A DNA stretch of 58,376 bases from Micromonospora avicenniae (lineage in GTDB: Bacteria > Actinomycetota > Actinomycetes > Mycobacteriales > Micromonosporaceae). Below, piece by piece: positions 25,084 to 34,149 of this stretch; position 1 is the first letter of the stretch, and the number at the start of each line of letters is the position of its first letter. The notes beneath the pieces were generated by a model. The model was not told the DNA's origin and searched no databases. It saw only the letters and a program-made list of their open reading frames with translations. The position numbers and the translations under genes were made by a program. The DNA lies in NCBI RefSeq assembly GCF_900156065.1, contig NZ_FTNF01000031.1:1-58376 (forward strand). The letters are read 5' to 3'.

Positions 25084-25788
25084 TCAGCGGATCGACGCGG
25101 AGGGACGGCGGCGGGTGCGCTCGCGGCCGAGGATCCAGATGGCCTCGACGCCGTCCTTCCAAGTGATCTTCTTGCCCTCTTCGCGGCCCCGGGCCCGGTA
25201 GCTGATCGGCACCTCGTAGGGGCGGATCCGGCGGCGCAGCAGCTTCCCGGTCACCTCGGCCTCCATGCCGAAGCCGCGGGAGCGGACGTCGAGGGAACGG
25301 TAGAGCGCCACCGGCATCAGCTTGAAGCAGGTCTCCAGGTCGCCGATGTAGGAGTTGAAGAGCAGGTTGGCCGCCATGGTGACGCCCTTGTTGCCCATCA
25401 CGTACCAGAAGCTGTAGGCGCTGTGGCTGCCGAACGTGCGGTTGCCATAGACCACGGTGGCCCGTCCGTCGAGCACCGGGTCGAGCAGCTTGGGGATGTC
25501 CTGCGGGTCGTACTCCAGGTCGGCGTCGAGGATGACCATGTACTCACCCTCGGCGTTGTCGACGGCCGTCTTGATGGCCGCGCCCTTTCCGGCGTTGCGC
25601 TGGTGGGTGATGACCCGGACTCGCTGGTCGTCGGCGCGGTCGAGGACCTCGGCGGTGCCGTCACGACTACCGTCGTCCACCACGACCAGCTCGATCTCGC
25701 ACGGGTAGTCGACCGCGAGCGCCTGCTTGAGGGCATCCGCGATGCGATCTTCCTCGTTGTAGACCGGCATGAGGATCGAGAGCTTCAC
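25084..25788 (-). CDS. Family 2 glycosyltransferase (polyprenyl-phosphate sugar synthase-like)
   Basis: 234 aa. GTG 25788 is preferred: GGAG lies six bases upstream, while ATG 25800 has no site. GT-A fold signatures are present: 'LMPVYNEEDRI', 'VVVDDGSRDGT', the D88-A-D90 metal motif in 'ILDADLEYDP', and 'NAGKGAAIKTA' as in DPM1-like enzymes. There are no membrane segments. These enzymes move a sugar from a nucleotide donor to undecaprenyl or decaprenyl phosphate. The neighbouring divergent GT-C gene would be a natural user of that lipid-linked sugar (inference). Confidence 0.88.
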   Translation of the reverse strand: MKLSILMPVYNEEDRIADALKQALAVDYPCEIELVVVDDGSRDGTAEVLDRADDQRVRVITHQRNAGKGAAIKTAVDNAEGEYMVILDADLEYDPQDIPKLLDPVLDGRATVVYGNRTFGSHSAYSFWYVMGNKGVTMAANLLFNSYIGDLETCFKLMPVALYRSLDVRSRGFGMEAEVTGKLLRRRIRPYEVPISYRARGREEGKKITWKDGVEAIWILGRERTRRRPSASIR

Positions 25789-25911
25789 GGAAATCTCCAT
25801 GGTGGGGACGATTGTCGCGCCTAGCGTAGCCTGGCTGGTCAGCGCGATGGTGGTCCCTACCATAGGGCGTCCGGCGTGGCGCGGCTATCTGGATGGTGTT
25901 TACTTCCCGCC

Positions 25912-28113
25912 ATGTCGGCAGCTGGCTCCCTGCTCACGGTGGCGCCTGTCGCCGCGATGCTCCTGCTCGTCCGCGCCACCAGACCGCACGATGCCGTGAC
26001 GGCACCGCTACGGCTCGCGGTGGTCCGAGCGGCGCTGGTGACCGGAGCCTTCGCGGTGCTCACCGTCGAGGTGCTCGGCGCGCTGCACGCGCTCACGCCG
26101 GCCGCATTCACCGTCGCCTGGCTGCTGTTCCTCGCCGTCGCCGCGTTGGCGGCGGGCTGGCGCCACCGTCGGGACGCCGCTCGGGACGCGGCGATGCGAG
26201 CCGCCGCGCCACGGCAGGCGTTGGTCGCCGCCGCCACCGCACCGACGACCGACACGCTCGACGTCCTGTCCCCGCCGCGCGTGCATCCGGCGAACGCCGG
26301 CTCCGCCACGCGACCGGACCGCCTCGGCTGGCGGGCCCGGCTCGGCCGGCACTGGCGTACGGCGAGCCGGGGCGAACGGCTGCTCGCCGGCGGGGTGGCC
26401 GGGCTGCTCCTGATCGAACTGGTCGTCGCCCTGCTCGCCGAGCCGAACAACTTCGACTCGCAGACGTACCACCTGCCCAAGGTGGAGCGTTGGGTCCTCC
26501 AGGGCGGCCTCGAGTTCTGGCCGACCGCGATCCACCGGCAGGTGACCATTCCACCCGGCGCGGAGTACCTGCTGCTGCACCTGCGTCTGCTCACCGGTGG
26601 CGACGGGCTGTACAACCTGGTGCAGTGGGGGGCCGGGGTGCTCTGCCTGCTCGCGGCTGCCCGGATCGCCGCGCAACTCGGCGGCGGCCGGCGCGCCCAG
26701 CTGCTCACCGCTTTCATCCTGGCCACCACGCCGATGGTGGTGCTGCAGGCGACCAGCACCCAGACCGATCTGGTGGTCGCCGCCTGGGTCGCCTGCGCGG
26801 CGACGTTGGCGTTGGACGGGCTGCACCGGCGTACCGGACTGGGCACGCTGCTCGGGCTCGGCGCCGCCACCGGCCTGACCGCGGTGACGAAGACGAGCGG
26901 GCTGATCGGGGTGGGCCCGCTGCTGGTGCTCTGGGGGCTGGCGCAGCTCCGGCTGGCCCGGCGTCCGGAGGCCGCGCGGTCGGCCGCGAGCAGCGAGGTG
27001 ACGGATGCCGCGCACCCACCCGCCCGGACCGTCGGGGTCGCCCGGACGGTCGGTGCCTCGGCGCTGATCCTGCTCGTCGCGGCCACGGTGGTGGGCCCGT
27101 TCCTGGCCCGCGTCACTGTGGAGTTCGGACACCCGCTCGGGCCGCCCCGGCTGCGCGAGTCGATACCGATGGAGCGGCACGATCCCCTCGCGATCCTGGT
27201 CAACGGGCTGCGGATCGCGCACACCGCGTTCGACACCCCGCTCGCGCCGGTGCGCTCAGTCACCGCCGCAGCGATCATCAACGGTGCCGAGGCGGTCGGC
27301 GTCGACCCACAGGACCGGGAGATCACGTTCGGCCGGGAGATCTTCCCTGTGCCGTCCTGGTACCCGGACGAGGACCGGGTGGCGTTCCCGCTCGCCGGAG
27401 CGCTGGCATTGCTGGGGGCGGTGTTCGCGCTGGCCCGGCCGTGGCGGATCAGCCCGGACCGCGCCGGGTCGCTGCGGGGGTACGCGGCGGTGATGACGGC
27501 CACCGTGGCGCTGCACGTCGCGATGATCAAGTGGCAGCCGTGGGGCAACCGGCTGCTGCTGTACGCGCTGGTGATGGCCGTACCGCTGGCCGGTGTCTGG
27601 CTGGACGCCGTGTTCCGCGGGCGGGCCGGATCGGCGGGTGCGCCCGGACGCAGGCCGGTCGCCGCCCTCGCGGCGGTGACCGTGCTGGCCACCTCCGCGC
27701 TGGCCGGCCTACTGGCCGTGTCGTACGGCTTCCCGCGCCGGCTGGTGGGCTCGGGATCGGTCTTCACCACCGCCGAGTGGGACACCCGCTTCCTGCGCCG
27801 GCCCCAGTGGACCGACGAGTTCCGCTGGGCGGCCGAGGCGGTACGCGACAGCGGCGCCCGCCGGATCGGCCTGGTGGAGCAGAACGACAACTGGGAGTAC
27901 CCCTGGTGGCTGCTGCTGCGCGACGCCGACGGCCGACCGCCCGAGCTGGTCGCGCTCCAGTCGGTGCTGCCCGAACGGCCACCGGCCGAGCCGTCCTCGG
28001 TGGACGCCATCGTCTGCACCGGGCCCCGGGCGGCGTGCGTGCGCCTCGTCCCGCCGGGCTGGCAGGTCGAGTACCGCAACTACGTCGGGTACGCGTTGCC
28101 ACCCGGTCGCTGA
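25912..28113 (+). CDS. GT-C (family 39-like) membrane glycosyltransferase
   Basis: 733 aa from ATG 25912; GTG 25876 in the same frame is an alternative, and neither has a strong ribosome site. About twelve membrane helices. The key feature is the first large outer loop 'AEPNNFDSQTYHLPKVERW', the D-S-x-x-Y-H-x-P motif seen in GT-C enzymes of the PMT/GT39 group. The C-terminal 130 residues are soluble ('WDTRFLRRPQWTDEFRW'). It is predicted to transfer sugar from a polyprenyl-phosphate donor outside the membrane; the acceptor is unknown. A long antisense frame on the minus strand is a codon-bias shadow. Confidence 0.82.
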   Translation: MSAAGSLLTVAPVAAMLLLVRATRPHDAVTAPLRLAVVRAALVTGAFAVLTVEVLGALHALTPAAFTVAWLLFLAVAALAAGWRHRRDAARDAAMRAAAPRQALVAAATAPTTDTLDVLSPPRVHPANAGSATRPDRLGWRARLGRHWRTASRGERLLAGGVAGLLLIELVVALLAEPNNFDSQTYHLPKVERWVLQGGLEFWPTAIHRQVTIPPGAEYLLLHLRLLTGGDGLYNLVQWGAGVLCLLAAARIAAQLGGGRRAQLLTAFILATTPMVVLQATSTQTDLVVAAWVACAATLALDGLHRRTGLGTLLGLGAATGLTAVTKTSGLIGVGPLLVLWGLAQLRLARRPEAARSAASSEVTDAAHPPARTVGVARTVGASALILLVAATVVGPFLARVTVEFGHPLGPPRLRESIPMERHDPLAILVNGLRIAHTAFDTPLAPVRSVTAAAIINGAEAVGVDPQDREITFGREIFPVPSWYPDEDRVAFPLAGALALLGAVFALARPWRISPDRAGSLRGYAAVMTATVALHVAMIKWQPWGNRLLLYALVMAVPLAGVWLDAVFRGRAGSAGAPGRRPVAALAAVTVLATSALAGLLAVSYGFPRRLVGSGSVFTTAEWDTRFLRRPQWTDEFRWAAEAVRDSGARRIGLVEQNDNWEYPWWLLLRDADGRPPELVALQSVLPERPPAEPSSVDAIVCTGPRAACVRLVPPGWQVEYRNYVGYALPPGR

Positions 28114-28227
28114 CCGGCTCGCGGTAGACCGGCGTACTCCACCGCCCGGTCGGGTCAGGTCAGACTTGCGCCGCCGGCCGGGCGTACCCGACACCCGTCA
28201 TCGGGCACGAGGCGCCGGGCCGGGCAG

Positions 28228-28740
28228 TCAGCGGACGACGGCCGGACGGAGGGCGGCGGGCCGCGAGTTGGCCGGCGCTTCGCCGATGGTGGCGACGATC
28301 CGCTCCTGGGCGGGCCGCAGCCGGGTGCGGAAGGCGTGGTTGAGCAGGGTGTCGAGCTGCCACATCTGCTTCGGATCGTTGTTGCGGATCAGGAAGCGCT
28401 CGCGGACGCCGTCGATCGCGGTAGCAGCCAGCTCGACCGAGTGCGTCCGCGGGTCGGGGCTCCACGTCACGTTGCTCAGCTCGCGCAGTTCGGTGTTGAG
28501 GTGCAGGCGGAGCCGGTGCAGCACCCGGGTCTGCTGGGTGACCACGAGTCGCCGGTGCGTGAGCAGGAGGAGGTACTCGCCGCCGGCCGGCCTCTCGGGA
28601 CGGCTGCAGCGGGTCACCAGGATCGTGGCATCGCCCGAGCCGACGCAGCGGCGGAAGACGGGCATGTGCCGGCCGACGGTCTGCACCGCCAGGCCGGCCT
28701 CGGCGGCGGCCGGAAGGAACGTTCGGGAGAAGACGTCCAT
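28228..28740 (-). CDS. Conserved hypothetical protein (PH/GRAM-like?), 170 aa
   Basis: ATG 28740 follows GGGCAGG closely; longer alternatives exist upstream. Two central strands read 'EYLLLLTHRRLVVTQQTRVL' and 'LRELSNVTWSPDP', a pattern like bacterial PH or GRAM domains (T-x-x-R-L-V/I-V-T...), followed by a helical tail. No catalytic motif. It may be cytoplasmic; function not known. Confidence 0.6.
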   Translation of the reverse strand: MDVFSRTFLPAAAEAGLAVQTVGRHMPVFRRCVGSGDATILVTRCSRPERPAGGEYLLLLTHRRLVVTQQTRVLHRLRLHLNTELRELSNVTWSPDPRTHSVELAATAIDGVRERFLIRNNDPKQMWQLDTLLNHAFRTRLRPAQERIVATIGEAPANSRPAALRPAVVR

Positions 28741-28855
28741 GACCTGCCCAACGACAAGCGCGCAGCAGTGACATGGGTCACGTCGAAGTTGTGCAAGTTC
28801 CACGCGTCGTCGTCGCACCGGGTGTCCGACTTCCGGCCCGCGTGGGCGCCGCTGG

Positions 28856-28884
28856 GCCGGGTCCGCCCTGATGGCGGACCCGGC
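28856..28884 (-). terminator. Hairpin after DUF1906 protein gene
   Basis: A perfect 12-bp stem (28856-28867 with 28873-28884) and 5-nt loop, 9 bp past the stop of the minus-strand gene ending at 28893. Confidence 0.75.
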
Positions 28885-28892
28885 CGGCGGGA

Positions 28893-30488
28893 TCAGATGA
28901 TCGGGGTCATGGAGCCGAACCCGGTGCCGATCCGGATGGCGGTGGCGAAGCCGGTGCCGGTCCAGCGGTACCGGTAGAGGTAACCGCTCGACTTCTGCAC
29001 GGCGACCATGTCGGGCTTTCCGTCCCGGTCGAAGTCGCCGACCTGGGCGAGGTCCCGCATCGTGTCCCAGCCCGCTCCGACCTGGGTGCGGGTGACGAAG
29101 CCACCGGTCGTACCCGGGTAGAGGAAGAGCTTGCCGGTGCTCTTCTCGCGGGCGATCAGGTCGGCATAGCCGTCGCCGGTGAAATCGCCACCGCCGTTGA
29201 GTTCATCCACGGTGTTCCAGCCGCCACCGAGCCGGATCCGGGTGCTGAACGCGCCACTGCCCCGGCCCGGGTAGAGGTAGAGCGAGCCGGTCGAGGTCTC
29301 CACCGCCACCAGATCCTGGAAGCCGTCGCGGTTGTAGTCCCCGATCGAGGTGATCTCGCGGAACCCCTTCCAGCCGGCACCCAGGTTGAACCGGCCGGTG
29401 ACCCCGGAGCCGTTGCCCGGGTAGAACCACAGGTAGCCGGTGGCCGGCTCGCGGGCGATGAGGTCCTCGCCTCCGGAACGGTCGAAGTTGCCGGCCCGGA
29501 TGATCGTGTCCATGCTGTTCCAGCCGGCACCGAGCGTCACCCGGCCGCTCAACGTCGTGCCGTTGCCGCCGTAGACGTACAGGTACCCGGTCGAGGGGTC
29601 ACGGTAGCCGACGTCCGACCAGCCGTTGCCGGTGAAGTCGCCGAACGGGGTCGTCGGCAGCGGGGCGACGTCCAGGTAGTCGCCGTCGATGTTGATGGTG
29701 ACGCCGCCCCAGGTCTCGTTGTGCGGACCCACGTGCTGCTTCATCCGCCGCTTCGGCGACCAGTAGCCGGCGGGGATGGCCGGGTCGCTGACCGTCGCGA
29801 CGCCGTCCCAACGGGCGAAGTCGAGGTAGTCCGGCCGCACGTAGCCTGCCGTGTTGTAGGCCGCCACCTGGTCGGCCACACCCCGGGCCATGCTGCTGTA
29901 GAAGCCCGAGAGGTAGCCCGTGTCGTGCAGCCGGGCCGTCCACGCGCTCATGAAGGTGAGGACCGCCTGGGTGCAGGCAGCGTCGCCGCCGTCGTAGTCC
30001 TCCATGTCGTAGAAGAGCACGCTCTCCCGCGGCAGGCCGAGGTTCACCGCCTGGGCCACGGCGTCGTCGGCCTGCGCACGACCCTGCGCCGCCGCCTGGG
30101 CCGGATCGATCAGGTCCTCACTGGTGCCCTGGCACGGGGCCTGGAGGCCGACGTACATCGGCACGAGGTGCCAGCCGGCCGCGGTCTGTGCCGCCACCCA
30201 CTCGGCGGTGAGGGCGGGCTGGGCGCAACCACGGTTGACGCCGCCGAAGTAGATGACGATCGCCCGGTAGGGCGAAGCCTGCCAGGCCTGCATCTGGGCG
30301 CTCGTCGGCGCGGTGCAGGCGTCGAAGCCGAGACCGGTGTAGGTGCCCGGCTGGGGACCGACGGCGGCGAAGGCAGGGCTGGACGCGACTGTCAGCGCGA
30401 GACCGGCCCCGAGCGCCGCGGCGACGGCACCGGCCAGAACCCTGCGCGCGGCTTGACGGAGCCCGCGCGGCGAGAAGGTCGAATTCAA
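28893..30488 (-). CDS. Secreted DUF1906 (glycoside-hydrolase-like) protein with FG-GAP repeats
   Basis: 531 aa from TTG 30488 (GGGGAAACG upstream). A signal peptide of about 38 residues (RRVLAGAVAAALGAGLALTVASSPAFA) precedes a TIM-barrel-like DUF1906/Rv2525c-type domain, about 40-270: 'YTGLGFDACTAPTSAQM', 'AIVIYFGG', 'VLFYDMEDY', 'GFYSSMARGV', 'DFARWDGV', 'INIDGDYLDV'. Acidic residues in FYDMEDY match the active-site area of GH25-like lysozymes. The C-terminus has five FG-GAP/VCBS units with G-W-N/K/D motifs closely like those of the 1862-5008 protein. A role in peptidoglycan handling is plausible; DUF1906 enzymes have no proven common activity. Confidence 0.85.
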   Translation of the reverse strand: MNSTFSPRGLRQAARRVLAGAVAAALGAGLALTVASSPAFAAVGPQPGTYTGLGFDACTAPTSAQMQAWQASPYRAIVIYFGGVNRGCAQPALTAEWVAAQTAAGWHLVPMYVGLQAPCQGTSEDLIDPAQAAAQGRAQADDAVAQAVNLGLPRESVLFYDMEDYDGGDAACTQAVLTFMSAWTARLHDTGYLSGFYSSMARGVADQVAAYNTAGYVRPDYLDFARWDGVATVSDPAIPAGYWSPKRRMKQHVGPHNETWGGVTINIDGDYLDVAPLPTTPFGDFTGNGWSDVGYRDPSTGYLYVYGGNGTTLSGRVTLGAGWNSMDTIIRAGNFDRSGGEDLIAREPATGYLWFYPGNGSGVTGRFNLGAGWKGFREITSIGDYNRDGFQDLVAVETSTGSLYLYPGRGSGAFSTRIRLGGGWNTVDELNGGGDFTGDGYADLIAREKSTGKLFLYPGTTGGFVTRTQVGAGWDTMRDLAQVGDFDRDGKPDMVAVQKSSGYLYRYRWTGTGFATAIRIGTGFGSMTPII

Positions 30489-30637
30489 CGTTTCCCCGAT
30501 CTGTGTCCCTCGGTGGGAGCGGTAGGCGAGCGGTCGCAATGCGTCACCCGCTCGTACGGCCCGCTGATTCTCACCACAGTCGACGTCGGTTGTCGAGATC
30601 GGAGCCGGAAACATCCGGTTTAAGCAGGGATCGGAGT

Positions 30638-30671
30638 CGGCCGAGCGGGGATGGTACCGCCCGCTCGGCCG
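30638..30671 (-). terminator. Hairpin after thiolase gene
   Basis: A perfect 12-bp stem (30638-30649 with 30660-30671) and 10-nt loop, 16 bp beyond the stop at 30688. Confidence 0.75.
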
Positions 30672-30687
30672 CCGACGGAAACGACTG

Positions 30688-31860
30688 TCAGAGCAGCTCC
30701 ACGATGGTGGCGTTGGCCATGCCACCGCCCTCACACATCGTCTGCAACCCGTACCGGATCCCGTTGTCCCGCATGTGCTGGAGCATGGTGGTCATGATCC
30801 GGGCGCCGGAGGCGCCGAGCGGGTGCCCGAGAGCGATGGCCCCGCCGCGCGGGTTGAGCCGCTCCGGGTCGGCCTCGGTCTCGGCCAGCCAGGCCAGTGG
30901 CACCGGGGCGAACGCCTCGTTCACCTCGTACACCCCGATCTCCTCGATGCCCAGCCCCGCGCGGCGCAGCGCCTTGGCGGTGGCCGGGATGGGCGCGGTG
31001 AGCATGGTGACCGGGTCGTCGGCGGCACCCACCGCGGTGTGGATCCGGGCCAGCGGACGAAGCCCGTGCCGGCTGGCCCACTCGCTCGTGGTGACCGCGA
31101 GGGCGGCCGCGCCGTCGGAGATCTGGGAGGCGGACCCGGCGGTGACCACACCGTCGGCTCGGAAGGGGGTGGCCAGGCCGGCCAGCTTCTCCAGCGAGGT
31201 GTCACGGCGGATGCCCTCGTCCGCGGCGAACTTGCCGCCGTCGCCGAGCGCCACCGGAGCGAGTTCGGGGTCGAACGCGCCCGCGTCCTGCGCTGCGGCC
31301 GCCTTCTCGTGGCTGGCGAGCGCGAACTCGTCGAGCTGGGTCCGGGAGAAGCGCCACCGCTGCGCGATCAACTCGGCGCCGACGCCCTGATTGAACGGGA
31401 GCGGGGAGTCCTCGGCGAACCCCTCCACGCCGCGGTAACGCTCGGCGATCGCGGCACTGAACGGCATTCCACCGGCCACGCTGGAGCCCATCGGCACCCG
31501 GGTCATCGACTCGACGCCGCCGGCCACGACCAGCTCGGCCTGCCCGGAGAGCACGGTCGCCGCGGCGAAGTGCAGGGCCTGCTGGCTGGAGCCGCACTGG
31601 CGGTCCAGCGTGGTGCCGGGCACGCTCTCCGGCCAACCGGCGGCCAGGACGCCGTTGCGGGCGATGTTCCAGGACTGCTCGCCCACCTGCGACACGCAGC
31701 CCCAGAAGACCTCGTCGACCAGCGCCGGGTCCACGCCGGTGCGCTCGGCCAGGGCGCGCAACACGTGGGCCGACAGGTCCACCGGGTGTACGTCCGCGAG
31801 ACTGCCCTTGCGCCGCCCGACGGGGGTGCGTACCGCGCCGACGATGACCGCGTCACTCAT
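30688..31860 (-). CDS. Acetyl-CoA acyltransferase (thiolase)
   Basis: 390 aa. Thiolase signatures are complete: nucleophile Cys89 in 'LDRQCGSSQQAL', 'NEAFAPVPLAWL', His in 'GGAIALGHPLGASGARI' and the second Cys in 'MCEGGGMANATI'. It cleaves or forms 3-ketoacyl-CoA with CoA or acetyl-CoA in the cytoplasm. Sequence places it in the degradative FadA-like branch rather than AtoB, but no beta-oxidation partner lies nearby, so direction and chain length are open. It is monocistronic, with a terminator. Confidence 0.93.
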   Translation of the reverse strand: MSDAVIVGAVRTPVGRRKGSLADVHPVDLSAHVLRALAERTGVDPALVDEVFWGCVSQVGEQSWNIARNGVLAAGWPESVPGTTLDRQCGSSQQALHFAAATVLSGQAELVVAGGVESMTRVPMGSSVAGGMPFSAAIAERYRGVEGFAEDSPLPFNQGVGAELIAQRWRFSRTQLDEFALASHEKAAAAQDAGAFDPELAPVALGDGGKFAADEGIRRDTSLEKLAGLATPFRADGVVTAGSASQISDGAAALAVTTSEWASRHGLRPLARIHTAVGAADDPVTMLTAPIPATAKALRRAGLGIEEIGVYEVNEAFAPVPLAWLAETEADPERLNPRGGAIALGHPLGASGARIMTTMLQHMRDNGIRYGLQTMCEGGGMANATIVELL

Positions 31861-32035
31861 GACTACTCCCCGGTAACTTGAGCTGCACCGATCCTACGTC
31901 CTCCACCACCCCGACGTCCCGTGGCGGGGTCGCCTGATCTCGACAGGCCGGGCCGGGCGTACGTCCGGGCACCCGGTCGTGCCGGGCGTGACGGCAGACG
32001 ATGCCACGACCCGGGCTCGCTGGCATGCTGGACGG

Positions 32036-32470
32036 GTGGAGGAGACGTTCCCGGTGCGACGGTGGCGGGTGCCCGCGAGCCTGCCGGCCGCGAAGATCGC
32101 CGGCGCCATCCTGCTGATGTCGATCGGCCTGCTCTTCGCCGACGGCGATCCGGTACGCCTGGCACTGGCCGCACTGGTGGCGACCGCGCTGGCCGGCTGG
32201 GCCGTACGCGACTTCGTGGCACCGGTGCGGCTCGCGGTCGACGCCGCGGGACTCACCGTCGTCCACGGTTTCGCCCGCCGCCGGCATCTGCCGTGGGCGA
32301 CGGTCGAGGCGATCAGCGTGGACCGGCGCCCCCGGCTGGGGCTGACCACCGAGACGCTGGAGATCGACGCCGGGGCGACGCTGCACCTGCTCGGCCGGTA
32401 CGACCTCGGCGATTCTCCCGGCGACGTGGCCCGGGTGCTGCACAGCGCGCGTACGGCCGCCGGCGCCTGA
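32036..32470 (+). CDS. Membrane-anchored PH-domain protein
   Basis: 144 aa from GTG 32036 (VEETFPVRRW); GTG 31979 in frame is an alternative. Two membrane segments (about 17-34 and 38-54) are followed by a bacterial PH domain: 'LAVDAAGLTVVHGFARRRHLPWATVEAISVDRRPRLGL' (pattern D-x-x-G-L ... L-P-W). This is the DUF/PH_6-like layout common in actinobacteria, with unknown ligand. Confidence 0.75.
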   Translation: MEETFPVRRWRVPASLPAAKIAGAILLMSIGLLFADGDPVRLALAALVATALAGWAVRDFVAPVRLAVDAAGLTVVHGFARRRHLPWATVEAISVDRRPRLGLTTETLEIDAGATLHLLGRYDLGDSPGDVARVLHSARTAAGA

Positions 32471-32531
32471 CCCGACGCCGCCCGGCGGGCACCCGACCGC
32501 GCGAGGCGGGCACCCGACGCTGAGCTGCGGC

Positions 32532-33446
32532 TCAGCCGGCCACGAGCTGGGCGCTACGGATCATGACCAGACCGATCAGCGCCAACACGATGATCGCGCC
32601 ACCGGCCACCTGGAAGAGCGTGCGACGGCCGCGCGGGGCATATGCCAGCACCAGCCCCATCAAGGCACCGATGATCAGGCCGCCGACGTGCCCGGACTTG
32701 GAGATGCCCTGCACGGCGAAGGTGAAGACCAGGTTGACCACGATGACGGGCAGGATCGCCGAGGTGTCCCGGCCGAGCCGGCGCATGATCACGAAGATCG
32801 CCGCGAAGAGCCCGAAGACCGCCGTCGACGCGCCGGCGGTGGCCGAGTTCTGGGCGCTGAACAGGTAGGCGGCGACGTTCCCGCCGAACCCGGCGATCAG
32901 ATAGAGCGCCAAAAAGCGCAGCGGACCGAGATTGGCCTCCAGCGAACGGCCCAGCACCCAGAGCGCCCACATGTTCAGCAGCAGGTGGAGCAGGCCGTAG
33001 TGCAGGAACATCGCGGTGATCAGCCGGTACCACTCACCGTCGGCGATGCCGCCGACGGTGCCGTCCGGGAAGATCGCCAGCCCCAGCACCGCACCCCAGT
33101 CGGTGAGCGGCGTGTTGCCGCCGAGCAGCCCCGCGAAGCCGGAGCCGCCCGCCGCCGCGTCGCCGCCCCGGTCGGAGGCGATCGAGAGCAGCATGAACAG
33201 TGCGTTGATCGCGATCAACGTCTTGGTGACGTAGCCGTGCCGGCCGGCGGCACCGCCGCCGAAGGCGGTACGCGCCGGCCGGACGCTACGACGCCCTTCA
33301 CTGATGCACTCCGGGCACTGGTGGCCGACCGATGCCTCGCGCATGCAGTCGGGGCAGATCGGCCGATCGCAGCGGGTGCAGCGGACGTAGGTCTCCCGGC
33401 CGGGATGCCGGTAGCAGACCGGGGTGGTCGGTGGCGATTCGCTCAC
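32532..33446 (-). CDS. Rhomboid intramembrane serine protease with N-terminal zinc-binding domain
   Basis: 304 aa; GTG 33446 is nine bases after GGAGG, whereas the GTG three codons upstream directly abuts it. Residues 11-47 form a B-box-like zinc module (C11, H14, C23, C26, C31, C34, H42, C44, C47). Six membrane helices carry H154-x3-N158 (oxyanion), catalytic Ser207 in GAST and His253 in 'SGHVGGLIIGALMG'. All catalytic residues are present. Substrates are unknown; the zinc module faces the cytosol and may select partners. Confidence 0.93.
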   Translation of the reverse strand: MSESPPTTPVCYRHPGRETYVRCTRCDRPICPDCMREASVGHQCPECISEGRRSVRPARTAFGGGAAGRHGYVTKTLIAINALFMLLSIASDRGGDAAAGGSGFAGLLGGNTPLTDWGAVLGLAIFPDGTVGGIADGEWYRLITAMFLHYGLLHLLLNMWALWVLGRSLEANLGPLRFLALYLIAGFGGNVAAYLFSAQNSATAGASTAVFGLFAAIFVIMRRLGRDTSAILPVIVVNLVFTFAVQGISKSGHVGGLIIGALMGLVLAYAPRGRRTLFQVAGGAIIVLALIGLVMIRSAQLVAG

Positions 33447-33501
33447 CGTGCCCACCCTCCGGAGCGCTCAGTCATGCGAGCAAAGGTACCTCGCGCCCGC
33501 C

Positions 33502-34032
33502 TCAGGCGGCGGTGCGCTCGATCTCGACCCGCTCGATGACGACGTCCTGGAGGGGACGGTCGCTCGGGCCGGTCGGGGTGTTGGCGATCGAGTCGACGAC
33601 CTTCGCCGACTGCTCGTCCGCCACCTGACCGAAGATGGTGTGCCGGTTGTTCAGGTGCGGCGTCGGGCCGACGGTGATGAAGAACTGCGAGCCGTTGGTG
33701 CCCGGCCCGGCGTTCGCCATCGCGAGCAGGTACGGCCGGTCGAAGCGCAGCTCCGGGTGGAACTCGTCGGCGAACTTGTAGCCCGGGCCACCGCGACCGG
33801 TACCGGTCGGGTCACCCATCTGGATCATGAAGCCGGAGATGACGCGGTGCGAGATGGTGCCGTCGTAGTACGGCCCCTTCCCCGGCTGGCCGGTGCGGGG
33901 GTCGACGTACTCGCGCGTCCCCTCGGCCAGCTCCACGAAGTTCTTGACGGTCTTCGGCGCGTGGTTCGGGAAGAGCTCCAGCCGGATCGGGCCGGCGTTG
34001 GTGTGCAAGGTGGCGTAGATGGCCTCGGCCAC
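33502..34032 (-). CDS. Cyclophilin-type peptidyl-prolyl cis-trans isomerase
   Basis: 176 aa from GTG 34032 with GAGGAG upstream. The cyclophilin core motifs are 'ISHRVISGFMIQMGDPTGTG' (catalytic Arg), 'LAMANAGPGTNGSQFFIT' and 'LNNRHTIFGQV'. There is no signal peptide, so it is the cytosolic housekeeping enzyme for proline isomerisation during folding. 55 bp separate it from the rhomboid gene on the same strand, so co-transcription is likely. Confidence 0.95.
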   Translation of the reverse strand: MAEAIYATLHTNAGPIRLELFPNHAPKTVKNFVELAEGTREYVDPRTGQPGKGPYYDGTISHRVISGFMIQMGDPTGTGRGGPGYKFADEFHPELRFDRPYLLAMANAGPGTNGSQFFITVGPTPHLNNRHTIFGQVADEQSAKVVDSIANTPTGPSDRPLQDVVIERVEIERTAA

Positions 34033-34149
34033 GGGTACTCCTCACTCGTTGGTCAGTTCCATGCGGATCCTCCCATGTGCCCGATCTGGCATCACGGAGG
34101 CATCCGAAGGTGGAGGATGACGAAGGAACAACTCCCAGGAGGTGGGACC

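Noticed and set aside
25857..28079. 740-codon open frame on the minus strand
   Set aside because: It is antisense to the GT-C gene; the Ser/Arg/Ala-rich product has no domain or signal, and long antisense frames are expected from G/C third-position bias.
33424..34149. 5' extension of the 253-aa membrane protein frame
   Set aside because: It runs antisense through the cyclophilin gene; AGGAGG seven bases before GTG 34150 marks the true start.
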